A DNA stretch of 11,943 nucleotides. Origin: Caldifarciminota bacterium UBA3073. Its GTDB lineage: Bacteria; Hydrothermota; UBA3073. The stretch covers positions 1 to 11,943 of the forward strand of contig DFBT01000088.1 in assembly GCA_002366725.1 (NCBI GenBank). The letters run 5' to 3'. The translations under genes and the position numbers were made by a program. The notes beneath the pieces were generated by a model that ran no database searches, was not told the origin of the DNA, and saw nothing but the letters and a program-made list of their open reading frames with translations. Of the stretch, positions 1-6,591 are shown one piece after another. Positions within the stretch are counted from its first letter, which is position 1. Every line of letters starts with the position of its first letter.

Positions 1-53
1 ATCTATAAAAGCTAAACAGCCTCGAAAGGAAATAGAAAGGAGGTGTAAAAAAT

Positions 54-254
54 ATGAGCTTTAGAACCTGGGCAGATTCGAAAGTAAAGAAGTGCAGTTG
101 GATTGATCTGAAGCTTGGACAAATTAGTGCTATTGGTTGTTTTCTAATGATAGCAAAACTTTGGAAACCGTTGCTTAGTTTAGATTGGTATTGGTATGCT
201 GTAATTGCCGTGTTAGCAGCAATAAAACCAGCATATACCGCGCTTAGAAAATAA
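54..254 (+). CDS. Small two-helix membrane protein, function unknown
   Basis: A 66-residue protein that I do not recognise as a named family. The start is well supported: a near-complete anti-16S match (AGAAAGGAGGTG, positions 34-45) lies 8 bases before the ATG. Residues 1-20 are charged and amphipathic (several Lys, Trp8, Trp17). Two hydrophobic segments follow, about residues 24-42 and 46-62, joined by a short Trp/Tyr-rich turn, and the chain ends in Arg-Lys. This suggests a hairpin in the inner membrane with both ends on the cytoplasmic side. No catalytic motif or toxin-like signature is visible. The next gene starts 122 bases downstream, beyond a hairpin, so co-transcription is uncertain. 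That it is a real gene rests on the ribosome-binding site and the clean hydrophobic pattern. Confidence 0.7.
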   Translation: MSFRTWADSKVKKCSWIDLKLGQISAIGCFLMIAKLWKPLLSLDWYWYAVIAVLAAIKPAYTALRK

Positions 255-306
255 GTGTCCCTTTACCGACTATGCTTACTTCATTTGCTGCGCATAACAC
301 ATATCT

Positions 307-344
307 ACCTGTTCCCTGCCCCTCCCCAGCGGGGGCAGACAGGT
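307..344. repeat. G+C-rich imperfect palindrome between genes
   Basis: ACCTGT (307-312) pairs with ACAGGT (339-344) and CTGCCCC (316-322) pairs with GGGGCAG (332-338). This leaves a 3-base bulge (313-315) and a 9-base loop. The run of G+C stands out in an AT-rich spacer. No U-tract follows, so a rho-independent terminator is not well supported; a dispersed palindromic repeat is more likely. Confidence 0.55.
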
Positions 345-376
345 TAAAGTCAATTTGCCTACGGAAGTAAGAAAAG

Positions 377-1537
377 ATGAACTACAATAAGTATATTGAA
401 GATTTACACAGGAAGTTTGGTGTTTTCGATGAAGATCAATTGTTATTTGAGAAGATTATCGAGACACCCACAGAAAGACGAGAAGATATATTAAAAGATG
501 TATATATATTGAGAGAGCGTGTAGGCTTGGCTTATGTACTTCTTGCTTTATACCGTCAGCAAGTTAATAGTGGATTTGTATTAGCCGATCCCCTAAGACC
601 CGAGGGGAAAGAAGAGAAAAGATTCTTTGACCCTGACACCGGTATTACTTTTCGTTTGCTGTGGAATCCAGATCGGGAATTGAGACACAATCGTCAACTA
701 CTTATAGAACGAAAAGTTATCGCAGAGGGTGTTGATAAAACTAAATTGATTAATCCAGATAAAAAAGGAGAACCTTGCTTTTTGTGTGAGTATAATATTA
801 AGAGGCAACATCCCGGAGAGATATTGCTTGAAATTGATCTTGCTGGTGATAAATATTATGCAGGGGCAAATTTTGCATATATAACAAACAATCATTTTAC
901 AATAATGAGCGCAGAGCATCGGCCTCAACAATATCGAAAAAGGATCCTCGATGTATTAAATGATCTTGTAGACAAGACGGATGGTTATTTCAGGTCGATA
1001 TTTAATGGATTAGCGGGGGCTTCCATCGAAGAGCACGAACATCTACAGGTGACTACTGAGAAATTTCCGATTGAGGAGATAAAGACTGAAGATAAGGATG
1101 TTGTATATAACAGTAACGACATAAGAATTTCACAACCAAAATATTATGTTCCTGTCTGGACGGTCGAGGGACGAGATAAAACAAAGATTGAGATTGCTGC
1201 AGATAGAATCATCGGAGCGTGGCACAGGTTAAATGAACAGGATCATACAGAAAATATCATCTCTGCCAAGTCTGGACATCTGTACCGAACATTTGTGATA
1301 TTGAGGGACAAAAAAAAGTTGGCTGGGGATAAGGCAGGGAAAAAGGGGTGTATGGCAGCTTTTGAAACAGGAGGAAATATTATATTATCCTACGACCCAA
1401 AGGTTGAGAACAGGGAAGAAACAAATGAGAGAGAAACCTTTGATAGGGCAAATCTTGAAACGGTAAAACGGCTGTTAGAAGAGATTTCCCCCGAAAGGCA
1501 ATTGACTGGAGTAGAGTTCACACACATTGGAGATTAA
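377..1537 (+). CDS. HIT/GalT-fold nucleotidyltransferase-like protein (DUF4922 type)
   Basis: A 386-residue protein of the HIT superfamily branch that includes GalT, Ap4A phosphorylase and GDP-L-galactose phosphorylase. The hallmark is Gly-Ala-Ser (214-216) followed by the histidine triad motif H-E-H-L-Q (H220, H222, Q224); in this superfamily the central histidine carries the nucleotidyl intermediate. A Cys-Phe-Leu-Cys pair (134-137) and a segment with N172-H173 and E180-H181-R182-P183-Q184 match conserved positions in DUF4922 and GalT-like proteins. The likely reaction is transfer or phosphorolysis of a nucleoside monophosphate on a sugar phosphate or dinucleotide. The substrate cannot be read from sequence. 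No signal peptide, so cytoplasmic. Only a weak GGAAG stands upstream of the ATG. The next gene right is a transposase, so there is no operon to inform function. Confidence 0.78.
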   Translation: MNYNKYIEDLHRKFGVFDEDQLLFEKIIETPTERREDILKDVYILRERVGLAYVLLALYRQQVNSGFVLADPLRPEGKEEKRFFDPDTGITFRLLWNPDRELRHNRQLLIERKVIAEGVDKTKLINPDKKGEPCFLCEYNIKRQHPGEILLEIDLAGDKYYAGANFAYITNNHFTIMSAEHRPQQYRKRILDVLNDLVDKTDGYFRSIFNGLAGASIEEHEHLQVTTEKFPIEEIKTEDKDVVYNSNDIRISQPKYYVPVWTVEGRDKTKIEIAADRIIGAWHRLNEQDHTENIISAKSGHLYRTFVILRDKKKLAGDKAGKKGCMAAFETGGNIILSYDPKVENREETNERETFDRANLETVKRLLEEISPERQLTGVEFTHIGD

Positions 1538-1576
1538 CAGGGCGAGAGTAGTATATCCTGGGGTCGGGTTCAATTA

Positions 1577-1708
1577 TTTGCATAAATTTCTTTTGTAATC
1601 AAGATCATCTTAAAAAACCTTTAATCTCCTTCTGCCTTTCGTTACTCGTTTGATATGATACAGACCACCAGAGGATTCGATTTTTGGGGTTCTTGCTATA
1701 ATTCTATC
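1577..1708 (-). pseudogene. Remnant of a REP-associated tyrosine (Y1/IS200-like) transposase, N-terminal piece
   Basis: Read on the minus strand from 1708, one frame gives ...I-A-R-T-P-K-I-E-S-S-G-G-L-Y-H-I... then, about 13 residues on, L-K-V-F, an in-frame TAA at 1612-1610, and D-D-L-D-Y-K-R before another stop at 1576. REP-associated transposases begin M-A-R-x-x-R-I-E-x-x-G-x-x-Y-H-(I/V) and continue about 12 residues later with K-(I/V)-F-x-D-D-x-D-Y. The spacing fits. The expected ATG is ATA (1699-1697), and the arginine-rich stretch between the two blocks is slightly off the norm. Only about 40 codons survive; the catalytic HUH and tyrosine regions are absent. Recognition rests on motif memory, not a database search. 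Confidence 0.6.
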
Positions 1709-1764
1709 ACAAATGTTGTATTTATCAAGTAAAAAGTCAAATAGTTGAGAGTGCTATAATGTAG

Positions 1765-1793
1765 TTGACAAAATGCCTCACTTCTGGTATAAT
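1765..1793 (+). promoter_or_regulatory. Consensus sigma-70-type promoter for the transposase
   Basis: TTGACA (1765-1770) and TATAAT (1788-1793) are separated by exactly 17 bases. TGG directly before the -10 makes it an extended -10 (TGnTATAAT). Transcription would start near 1800, where the inverted repeat of the insertion sequence begins, leaving a leader of about 45 nt before the transposase ATG. A further TATAAT lies at 1755-1760. A fully consensus promoter at the outer edge of a mobile element is notable because most of these families keep transposase expression low. Confidence 0.8.
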
Positions 1794-1801
1794 GGTGTAA
1801 T

Positions 1802-1830
1802 GTTACAGTTGTATTATTTAAACACCTAAC
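1802..1830 (+). repeat. Left inverted repeat of the insertion sequence
   Basis: Two perfect blocks, GTTACAGT and AACACCTAAC, separated by 11 bases. They match the reverse complement of the right end, where the same blocks are 13 bases apart. The block order is conserved, so the match is not a single chance hit. Confidence 0.75.
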
Positions 1831-1844
1831 CAGAAGGAGGCAGT

Positions 1845-3101
1845 ATGAGACATAATTGTATTATAACACAAGATGGCGGATTTGTCAAGGAAGAATTTTT
1901 GGTCGCCGGGGTAGACATAGGTAAATTCAATCACGTGAGCACAGTAACCTCTGGAGTAAAGGGGTTTCCCAAACATATCAAGTTCTGTAACGATGGATAC
2001 GGATATCAAAAGTTCCTGGAATATCTACGAAAGCACCAGCGAGAATTTGGCTGTACGAAGATAATTGTTGGTCTTGAATCGACTGGTCACTATTGGGAGC
2101 CTCTCGCCTATTGGCTATCACAAAAAGGGATAGTGGTGGTTCAAGTGAATCCACTTCACACAAAGAAATCCAAAGAGCTTCTGGATAATAGTCCGCTGAA
2201 AAGTGACCCCAAAGATGCACGGATAATAACAGATCTTGTGAGGCAAGGTAAATTTTTGTGTGTGGTCATACCCAAGGGCAAGGTAGCTGAGCTCAGAAGA
2301 TTCGTCCGATTGAGAGAATCTCTAATAATTGAGAAGACTCGAAAGATTAACCAGTTACACATGATAGTTGGGAGTATCTTCCCCGAGTTTCTATACATCT
2401 TTAAGAATTTGCAGGCCAAAACAGCGATTTACTTGTTGAGGACAGTTCCATTACCTTGTGATGTTATATCGAAAGGCATAGACTGGCTTGAAAGAGAGAT
2501 AAGAAGAGTAAGCAGGGGGCAATTAGGCAGAAAGAGAGCTGAGAAACTCTATGAGGCTGCTCAATGCTCTGTAGGGCTGAAAGAAGGGCTTGTGGGGTTC
2601 CTGAAGCATTTAGAATACCTATTAGATGACCTAGAGGGTGTACTGAATAGAATACGGGTTCTGGATAAGATGATTCAGGGGTTAACCCTTGAGATACCTG
2701 AGGCAAGGTGTCTTGTGAGCATAAAGGGAATTGGTTTTGTGACTGCGGCAGTGATGATAGGAGAAACCGGAGGATTTAAGAACTATGGTGATGCGGGAAA
2801 GATATTGAAGTTTGCGGGTTTGAATTTGTATGAGGTGAGCTCCGGACGGCATAAAGGGAGGAGGAAAATAACGAAACGTGGTAACAGGATGATGCGGAAA
2901 TATCTTTATTTTGCGGCATTAGAGCAAGCAAGGAAGGGAATGCCATTGCACGATTTCTATAAAGGTTTGATAGACAGAGGGATACTTAGGATGAAGGCAC
3001 TAATAGCAGTAGCGTGCAAGATTGTAAGATTGATGTATTCGCTGGCGAGAGATGAAAGGGAGTATTCAGAAGAGTATCCCATATTAAGGAGAGCGGCGTA
3101 A
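1845..3101 (+). CDS. IS110-family DEDD transposase/recombinase
   Basis: A 418-residue recombinase that moves its insertion sequence through a circular intermediate, guided by an element-encoded RNA in characterised members. The N-terminal RuvC-like DEDD domain is complete: D24 (V-D-I-G-K), E78 (G-L-E-S-T-G-H-Y-W), D121 and D124 (S-D-P-K-D-A-R). The C-terminal transposase_20-type domain begins near residue 290 with the helix-hairpin-helix-like I-K-G-I-G-x-V-T-A-A. It carries the Ser-Gly of the catalytic serine region (S332/S333-G334), then K-R-G-N-R-x-x-R. A coiled linker (about 230-285) joins them. AGAAGGAGG (1832-1840) sits four bases before the ATG. No frameshift or stop interrupts the frame, so the protein is probably active. 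Drive comes from the consensus promoter at 1765-1793. Confidence 0.95.
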   Translation: MRHNCIITQDGGFVKEEFLVAGVDIGKFNHVSTVTSGVKGFPKHIKFCNDGYGYQKFLEYLRKHQREFGCTKIIVGLESTGHYWEPLAYWLSQKGIVVVQVNPLHTKKSKELLDNSPLKSDPKDARIITDLVRQGKFLCVVIPKGKVAELRRFVRLRESLIIEKTRKINQLHMIVGSIFPEFLYIFKNLQAKTAIYLLRTVPLPCDVISKGIDWLEREIRRVSRGQLGRKRAEKLYEAAQCSVGLKEGLVGFLKHLEYLLDDLEGVLNRIRVLDKMIQGLTLEIPEARCLVSIKGIGFVTAAVMIGETGGFKNYGDAGKILKFAGLNLYEVSSGRHKGRRKITKRGNRMMRKYLYFAALEQARKGMPLHDFYKGLIDRGILRMKALIAVACKIVRLMYSLARDEREYSEEYPILRRAA

Positions 3102-3290
3102 AGTGAGTATCTTAAGCAGGTGGGGGAGGGTCCCGAGGGGTCAGGCAGAAGGGTTCTCAGAGTTTATCTGAGAAGGCCTTGATGTTGAGAGTGGAGATCC
3201 CCCACCTCGCTTAACGACCTGGATTAAGCACCGCAAGGCACAAGGCCTGGAGTTATTAGCGTTAGGTGTTAAGCAAAGTACTCACTGTAA
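3102..3290 (+). ncRNA. Candidate bridge/seek RNA of the IS110 element
   Basis: The non-coding stretch after the transposase is strongly foldable. AGTGAGTA (3102-3109) pairs with TACTCACT (3279-3286) and closes the whole region at about 185 nt. Inside, 3112-3127 pairs with 3198-3214 as a 16-bp stem with one bulged C (3208). Within that, TTCTCAG (3154-3160) and CTGAGAA (3168-3174) form a 7-bp hairpin, extended by AAGG/CCTT (3149-3152 with 3177-3180) across a small internal loop. Unpaired segments 3128-3148 and 3181-3197 would be the places for guide sequences. Position 3' of the recombinase and size match guide RNAs of IS1111-group elements (bridge RNA or seekRNA). The 3' end overlaps the right inverted repeat. 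Boundaries, promoter and guide assignments are inferred from pairing read by eye. Confidence 0.65.
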
Positions 3291-3291
3291 C
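3261..3291 (+). repeat. Right inverted repeat of the insertion sequence
   Basis: GTTAGGTGTT (3261-3270) and ACTGTAAC (3284-3291) are exact complements of the two left-end blocks in mirrored order. The repeat overlaps the 3' strand of the closing stem of the candidate guide RNA. TTGAAA (3292-3297) just outside could act as a -35 hexamer once the ends join in a circle. Confidence 0.75.
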
Positions 3292-3411
3292 TTGAAAGGA
3301 GAAAATATAGATAAAGCCAGAAGTGATGTAAAAATAAATTAAGAAAAAACTTGACTTTTATAGATTAGCCTGACCCTTTTCTCATTAGGAACTGTTATAA
3401 AGCCAGTAATA

Positions 3412-3720
3412 TTGTTTGATGGCTACTCGCTTGAGCTTATAGAGCGATTTGAAAAAGATACACTGGAAGAGGTAGAAAAATTCTGGTTAGATAAATATCT
3501 CTTTTTATGGGACGATTATACTATAAAACTTGGTGGGGATCTCTCCCAGGACTTGTTTTGGACAGACGAGGTAGAACAGGGCAAATATAGAATCAGGTTT
3601 GGAATGTTTATGTCCTATAAAGAAGTTCAGAGAATTAAGAATGAGTTAAGTCCTATGCAAAATGAGCTAAGGATAATTCCGTTTAAATTCGAAAGTGGCA
3701 GATTCGGAAAGCTATTTTAA
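3412..3720 (+). CDS. Hypothetical protein, possibly truncated at its N terminus
   Basis: A 102-codon frame starting with TTG and ending in TAA. I recognise no family. The product is acidic, with no signal peptide or membrane segment, and aromatic residues are frequent (F-W-L-D-K-Y-L-F-L-W near residues 23-32). The frame stays open upstream to 3364 without any ATG or GTG at a plausible distance from a ribosome-binding site; the nearest purine run (AGGAA, 3387-3391) is about 20 bases before the TTG. Upstream codons read plausibly (T-V-I-K-P-V-I-L before the TTG-encoded residue). This suggests the true start was lost, perhaps when the adjacent insertion sequence or a deletion rearranged the site. 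It may therefore be a remnant of a longer gene, or translated from a non-standard start. Confidence 0.45.
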   Translation: MFDGYSLELIERFEKDTLEEVEKFWLDKYLFLWDDYTIKLGGDLSQDLFWTDEVEQGKYRIRFGMFMSYKEVQRIKNELSPMQNELRIIPFKFESGRFGKLF

Positions 3721-3794
3721 AAGATATCAAAGTTCTTTATAAATATCTAAAAATCCGCATAAATTAAAGGGGTCAAACCAAGATATAAGATTAC

Positions 3795-3800
3795 TATAAT
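3795..3800 (+). promoter_or_regulatory. Possible -10 element ahead of the deacetylase gene
   Basis: TATAAT lies 65 bases before the deacetylase ATG. No good -35 is seen at 16-18 bases upstream (GTCAAA at 3772-3777 is the nearest). The rest of 3721-3865 is AT-rich and holds no gene that I can support. Confidence 0.3.
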
Positions 3801-3865
3801 ACGCAGAACTGACACTAAATTCAAGCTAAATAAACCAAATTAACCCAATTACTTACTTAACAACA

Positions 3866-5266
3866 ATGAGACTCGCTGTAAATATCATCGAGGGTAAATC
3901 TGGTTGGATGAGAATCCTCTCACAGGAAGGTATTCCAATTGACCCGAAAAGTGATATCTGGATAGTCGATAGAAAGACCCCGGGAATTATGGAATTCCTG
4001 AAAAGTGGAGGGTTCGTACTTACGACATTAAAATATGTTGACGGAGAAATAAAAAGAAGGTTAAGGCAAGTAAAAAAAGGGAGCTTCGGTTACTTTTCGG
4101 GTGAAATTGGTCAGGGCTACATAATCGCACTCGCATTTGACCCGGGTTATTACTCCTTTAAAAGAAAAAGAAAATCCTTTTATTCTGACTATGGAAGACC
4201 ACCTGATGAGGCTGTGTCATACATTGGCACCGGAGGTGTCCGGCGAACCGCGATAGATTGTCTCGGGCAATTATTCTGCAGGAAAGGAATTCCCTATGTT
4301 CATAAGTGGTATTATCCTAAGGGAGAATCACTTTTCGCTCTCAGGATAGACACAGATTTCTCGACTGCGAGAGAGGTGCTAAACCTGCAGGAATCTCTAC
4401 AGAATATGGGATTCAGGGCAACTTTTTTTCTGAATGTCCTTGTCTTAAAGAACGACCTGCATGACATTCTCAATGGTAACCACAGTTTTGGTATCCACTG
4501 TTACAGGCATACGGTCTATCCGGACAGAAAAAGAAATTATGAGAACATAAAAATGGCAAAGAAACTGGTCGAAAATGAGGGTGTGAGGCCAAAGGGCTTT
4601 GCTGCCCCTTACGGCATCTGGCATAAAAAACTCTCCGAAATTTTGGGGGAACTCGGATTCTCGTACTCATCGGAGTTTTCATATTCATATGACGACCTTC
4701 CCTTCTTTCCCGACCATAAAACCAATATCTTACAGATTCCTATCCATCCAATATGTATGCAGAGACTCTTTATGTCGAGACACACGAAGAAAGGTGTAAG
4801 GGACTATTTCACATCCCTTATAGATAGAAATTCCCTTATGGGTGAACCCACTATAATCTACGGACATCCCGATGTGCTGGCAAAAAATCTGGACACCCTT
4901 AAGGAGATCATCGATTACGCAAGGGAAAAGGAGGGTGTCTGGTTCACCGATATGGACGAAATAGACGACTGGTGGAGAAAAAGGGAGAGCATGCAGCTGT
5001 CCGCTATTGTGGACGGCAACACGATGAGCTTTGGAGAGACCATTCCGGTCCCAATCGAGATCGTTCTTCCAGACGGGAGACACACGATTTGTAATGTGGA
5101 TGGAAGCTTAGAACTCTCGAAACTTCCCTTTTGTCCCCCGCACTCATCCCCTCCTCTCAACGAACCACGGGGAAATGGACTCTGGCTTTTTTTAAGGGAG
5201 CTCGAATCCATGTTTTTTAGGATTAGAAACAGAAGGAAAGAACAGAATTTCCTTGACATCGGTTAA
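3866..5266 (+). CDS. NodB-type polysaccharide deacetylase with extra N- and C-terminal regions
   Basis: A 466-residue protein with a central NodB homology domain, about residues 155-335. Such domains remove N- or O-acyl groups from cell-surface polysaccharides using a metal held by Asp-His-His. Visible motifs are R-I-D-T-D-F (D162, D164), H211-x-x-x-H215, A-A-P-Y-G (246-250) where the usual arginine of R-x-P-Y is absent, I-H-P (H294) and Y-G-H-P (H334). The N-terminal 150 residues hold an alpha/beta segment with W-I-V-D-R and G-G-F-V-L-T-T, unassigned. About 100 C-terminal residues form a mostly beta-like tail. No signal peptide, so the enzyme is probably cytoplasmic, which is unusual for peptidoglycan deacetylases. 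The ATG lacks a clear ribosome-binding site. The promoter of the next gene lies in its last codons. Confidence 0.8.
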   Translation: MRLAVNIIEGKSGWMRILSQEGIPIDPKSDIWIVDRKTPGIMEFLKSGGFVLTTLKYVDGEIKRRLRQVKKGSFGYFSGEIGQGYIIALAFDPGYYSFKRKRKSFYSDYGRPPDEAVSYIGTGGVRRTAIDCLGQLFCRKGIPYVHKWYYPKGESLFALRIDTDFSTAREVLNLQESLQNMGFRATFFLNVLVLKNDLHDILNGNHSFGIHCYRHTVYPDRKRNYENIKMAKKLVENEGVRPKGFAAPYGIWHKKLSEILGELGFSYSSEFSYSYDDLPFFPDHKTNILQIPIHPICMQRLFMSRHTKKGVRDYFTSLIDRNSLMGEPTIIYGHPDVLAKNLDTLKEIIDYAREKEGVWFTDMDEIDDWWRKRESMQLSAIVDGNTMSFGETIPVPIEIVLPDGRHTICNVDGSLELSKLPFCPPHSSPPLNEPRGNGLWLFLRELESMFFRIRNRRKEQNFLDIG

Positions 5267-5281
5267 TTTTTATACTATAAT
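5253..5281 (+). promoter_or_regulatory. Consensus sigma-70-type promoter for deoB
   Basis: TTGACA (5253-5258) and TATAAT (5276-5281) stand 17 bases apart, a full match to the consensus. The -35 lies inside the last codons of the deacetylase gene and the -10 just beyond its stop. Start of transcription would be near 5288, giving a leader of about 30 nt. This makes deoB independently transcribed despite the short gap. Confidence 0.8.
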
Positions 5282-5318
5282 ATAAGACGGAGTATAAGAA
5301 CATAAAACCGGGAGAGAA

Positions 5319-6479
5319 ATGCGTGCATTGATATTGTTACTCGACGGATGTGGTGTTGGAGAGTTGCCCGACGCAGACAAATACGGTGATGTTGGAAGCA
5401 GTACCATACCCAATGTCGCCAAAGAATACGGGGCACTGTCCCTACCCAACCTCCAAAAACTCGGACTTGGTAATATAGTGGAGATACAGCATGTTCCCCC
5501 CGCCAGGTCACCACTTGCATCATACGGTAAACTGAGGGAATTGTCGCCGGGCAAGGATTCCGTTACGGGTCACTGGGAACTCATGGGGATAATACTTGAT
5601 AAACCATTCCCCGTTCTCCCTGACGGTATCCCCTCCGAAATGATAAGGAGGTTTGAGAAGGCTATTCATAAAAAGGTCATAGGGGGTCAACCCATCTCCG
5701 GAACCGTTATCATTGAACAATTGGGTGAAGAGCACATAAAAACAGGTTATCCTATCGTCTACACATCCGCCGATTCCGTGTTTCAGATCGCCTGCCACAA
5801 AGATATAGTGCCTTTGGACGAATTATACAGGATGTGCGAGACCGCAAGAAGATTATTCCCGGATATAGGCAGGGTGATAGCCAGACCGTTCATCGGTACT
5901 GTGGGAAACTTCAATAGAACACCGGAAAGAAAGGATTACTCCCTCACACCACCCGGTCCAACACTTCTCGATATATTGAAGGCTCACGGATTTCCCGTCG
6001 TTACCGTGGGAAAGATCGACAATCTTTTCGGCCACAGGGGAATTACAGAATCCTTCCACACCAAAAACAACAGCGACGGAATGGCAACGATTTTGGATGT
6101 TATGGATAAGATAAAAAGGGGATTAATATTCGCGAATCTGGTCGATTTCGATATGCTCTGGGGACACCGTAATAACATAGAGGGTTTTGCCAAGGGTCTC
6201 ATGGAGTTCGATAAATGGTTCCCCTCTTGCATAAAAAAATTAAAAGAAGGAGATATACTCATAATAACTGCCGACCACGGTATTGACCCCACTACTCCGT
6301 CGACCGATCATTCGAGGGAGTATGTACCGATACTCATAACCGGTGAGATGATAAAGAAGGGGGTAAATCTGCGGACGAGAAATATGAGCGACCTCGCGGG
6401 TACACTCGCGGGTTACTTCGGGGTGAAGATAAAAAACGGCAAGAGCTTCTTGAGAGAGATCATATTGGACGCAGATTAA
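5319..6479 (+). CDS. deoB: Phosphopentomutase
   Basis: A 386-residue alkaline-phosphatase-superfamily mutase that interconverts ribose or deoxyribose 1-phosphate and 5-phosphate, linking nucleoside breakdown to the pentose phosphate pool; cytoplasmic, manganese-dependent. Length and motifs match bacterial DeoB throughout. Mapped onto the Bacillus cereus enzyme, metal ligands are D9, D278, H283, D319, H320 and H331, with D152 in T-S-A-D-S-V. The phospho-acceptor position, Thr in B. cereus (K-D-T-M-T-G-H-W-E), is Ser81 here (K-D-S-V-T-G-H-W-E), a conservative change that should keep activity. GGGAGAG lies 2-3 bases before the ATG, a tight spacing. The final codons (Asp-Ala-Asp) and the stop fall inside a 12-bp inverted repeat, so the native C terminus may have been replaced by the repeat. 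No other nucleoside-catabolism gene is adjacent. Confidence 0.95.
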   Translation: MRALILLLDGCGVGELPDADKYGDVGSSTIPNVAKEYGALSLPNLQKLGLGNIVEIQHVPPARSPLASYGKLRELSPGKDSVTGHWELMGIILDKPFPVLPDGIPSEMIRRFEKAIHKKVIGGQPISGTVIIEQLGEEHIKTGYPIVYTSADSVFQIACHKDIVPLDELYRMCETARRLFPDIGRVIARPFIGTVGNFNRTPERKDYSLTPPGPTLLDILKAHGFPVVTVGKIDNLFGHRGITESFHTKNNSDGMATILDVMDKIKRGLIFANLVDFDMLWGHRNNIEGFAKGLMEFDKWFPSCIKKLKEGDILIITADHGIDPTTPSTDHSREYVPILITGEMIKKGVNLRTRNMSDLAGTLAGYFGVKIKNGKSFLREIILDAD

Positions 6480-6591
6480 TACAGATTAACATAGATAAAT
6501 TGTTAAGTATGTAGGCACGGTTCCAAACCGTGCAAATAATAGCACACATTAAATTTGTGCCTACAAGTTTACAGCGAATATCTGCGTCCAA
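6465..6591. repeat. Composite palindromic repeat after deoB
   Basis: Three nested palindromes fill the deoB-ACT spacer. TTGGACGCAGAT (6465-6476) is the exact complement of ATCTGCGTCCAA (6580-6591). TGTAGGCAC (6510-6518) complements GTGCCTACA (6557-6565). GCACGGTT (6515-6522) and AACCGTGC (6526-6533) form an 8-bp hairpin with a 3-base loop. The order and symmetry suggest a miniature mobile or REP-like unit. As RNA it would fold strongly and may end deoB transcription, though no U-tract follows. The left arm overlaps the deoB stop codon. Confidence 0.8.

Larger units (their letters stand above)
1802..3291 (+). mobile_element. IS110-family insertion sequence, IS1111-group layout
   Basis: A full-length DEDD transposase ORF (1845-3101) is bracketed by inverted repeats: GTTACAGT (1802-1809) with ACTGTAAC (3284-3291), and AACACCTAAC (1821-1830) with GTTAGGTGTT (3261-3270). 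The ORF begins 14 bases from the inner left block, whereas about 160 bases of structured non-coding DNA separate it from the right repeat. Inverted repeats plus a long 3' non-coding region define the IS1111 group within IS110. Exact ends are uncertain because this group has sub-terminal repeats and makes no target duplication. Further matching blocks outside (1779-1787 with 3317-3325) either extend the ends or belong to a palindromic target. The element looks intact. Confidence 0.85.

Noticed and set aside
307..344. Rho-independent terminator
   Set aside because: The hairpin has a bulge and no run of T on either side.
1538..1801. Guide RNA upstream of the transposase (as in the IS110 group proper)
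   Set aside because: The left inverted repeat lies only 14 bases before the ORF region and upstream DNA shows a transposase fossil rather than a strong fold; the structured region is on the 3' side.
3371..3774. Inverted match TGACCCTTTT with AAAGGGGTCA flanking the orphan frame
   Set aside because: The match is imperfect and short; it may be REP-like but cannot be called an element without other copies.
4730..5259. Minus-strand frames of 114-117 codons within the deacetylase gene
   Set aside because: They overlap a gene with clear family motifs, have no ribosome-binding sites and no recognisable domains.
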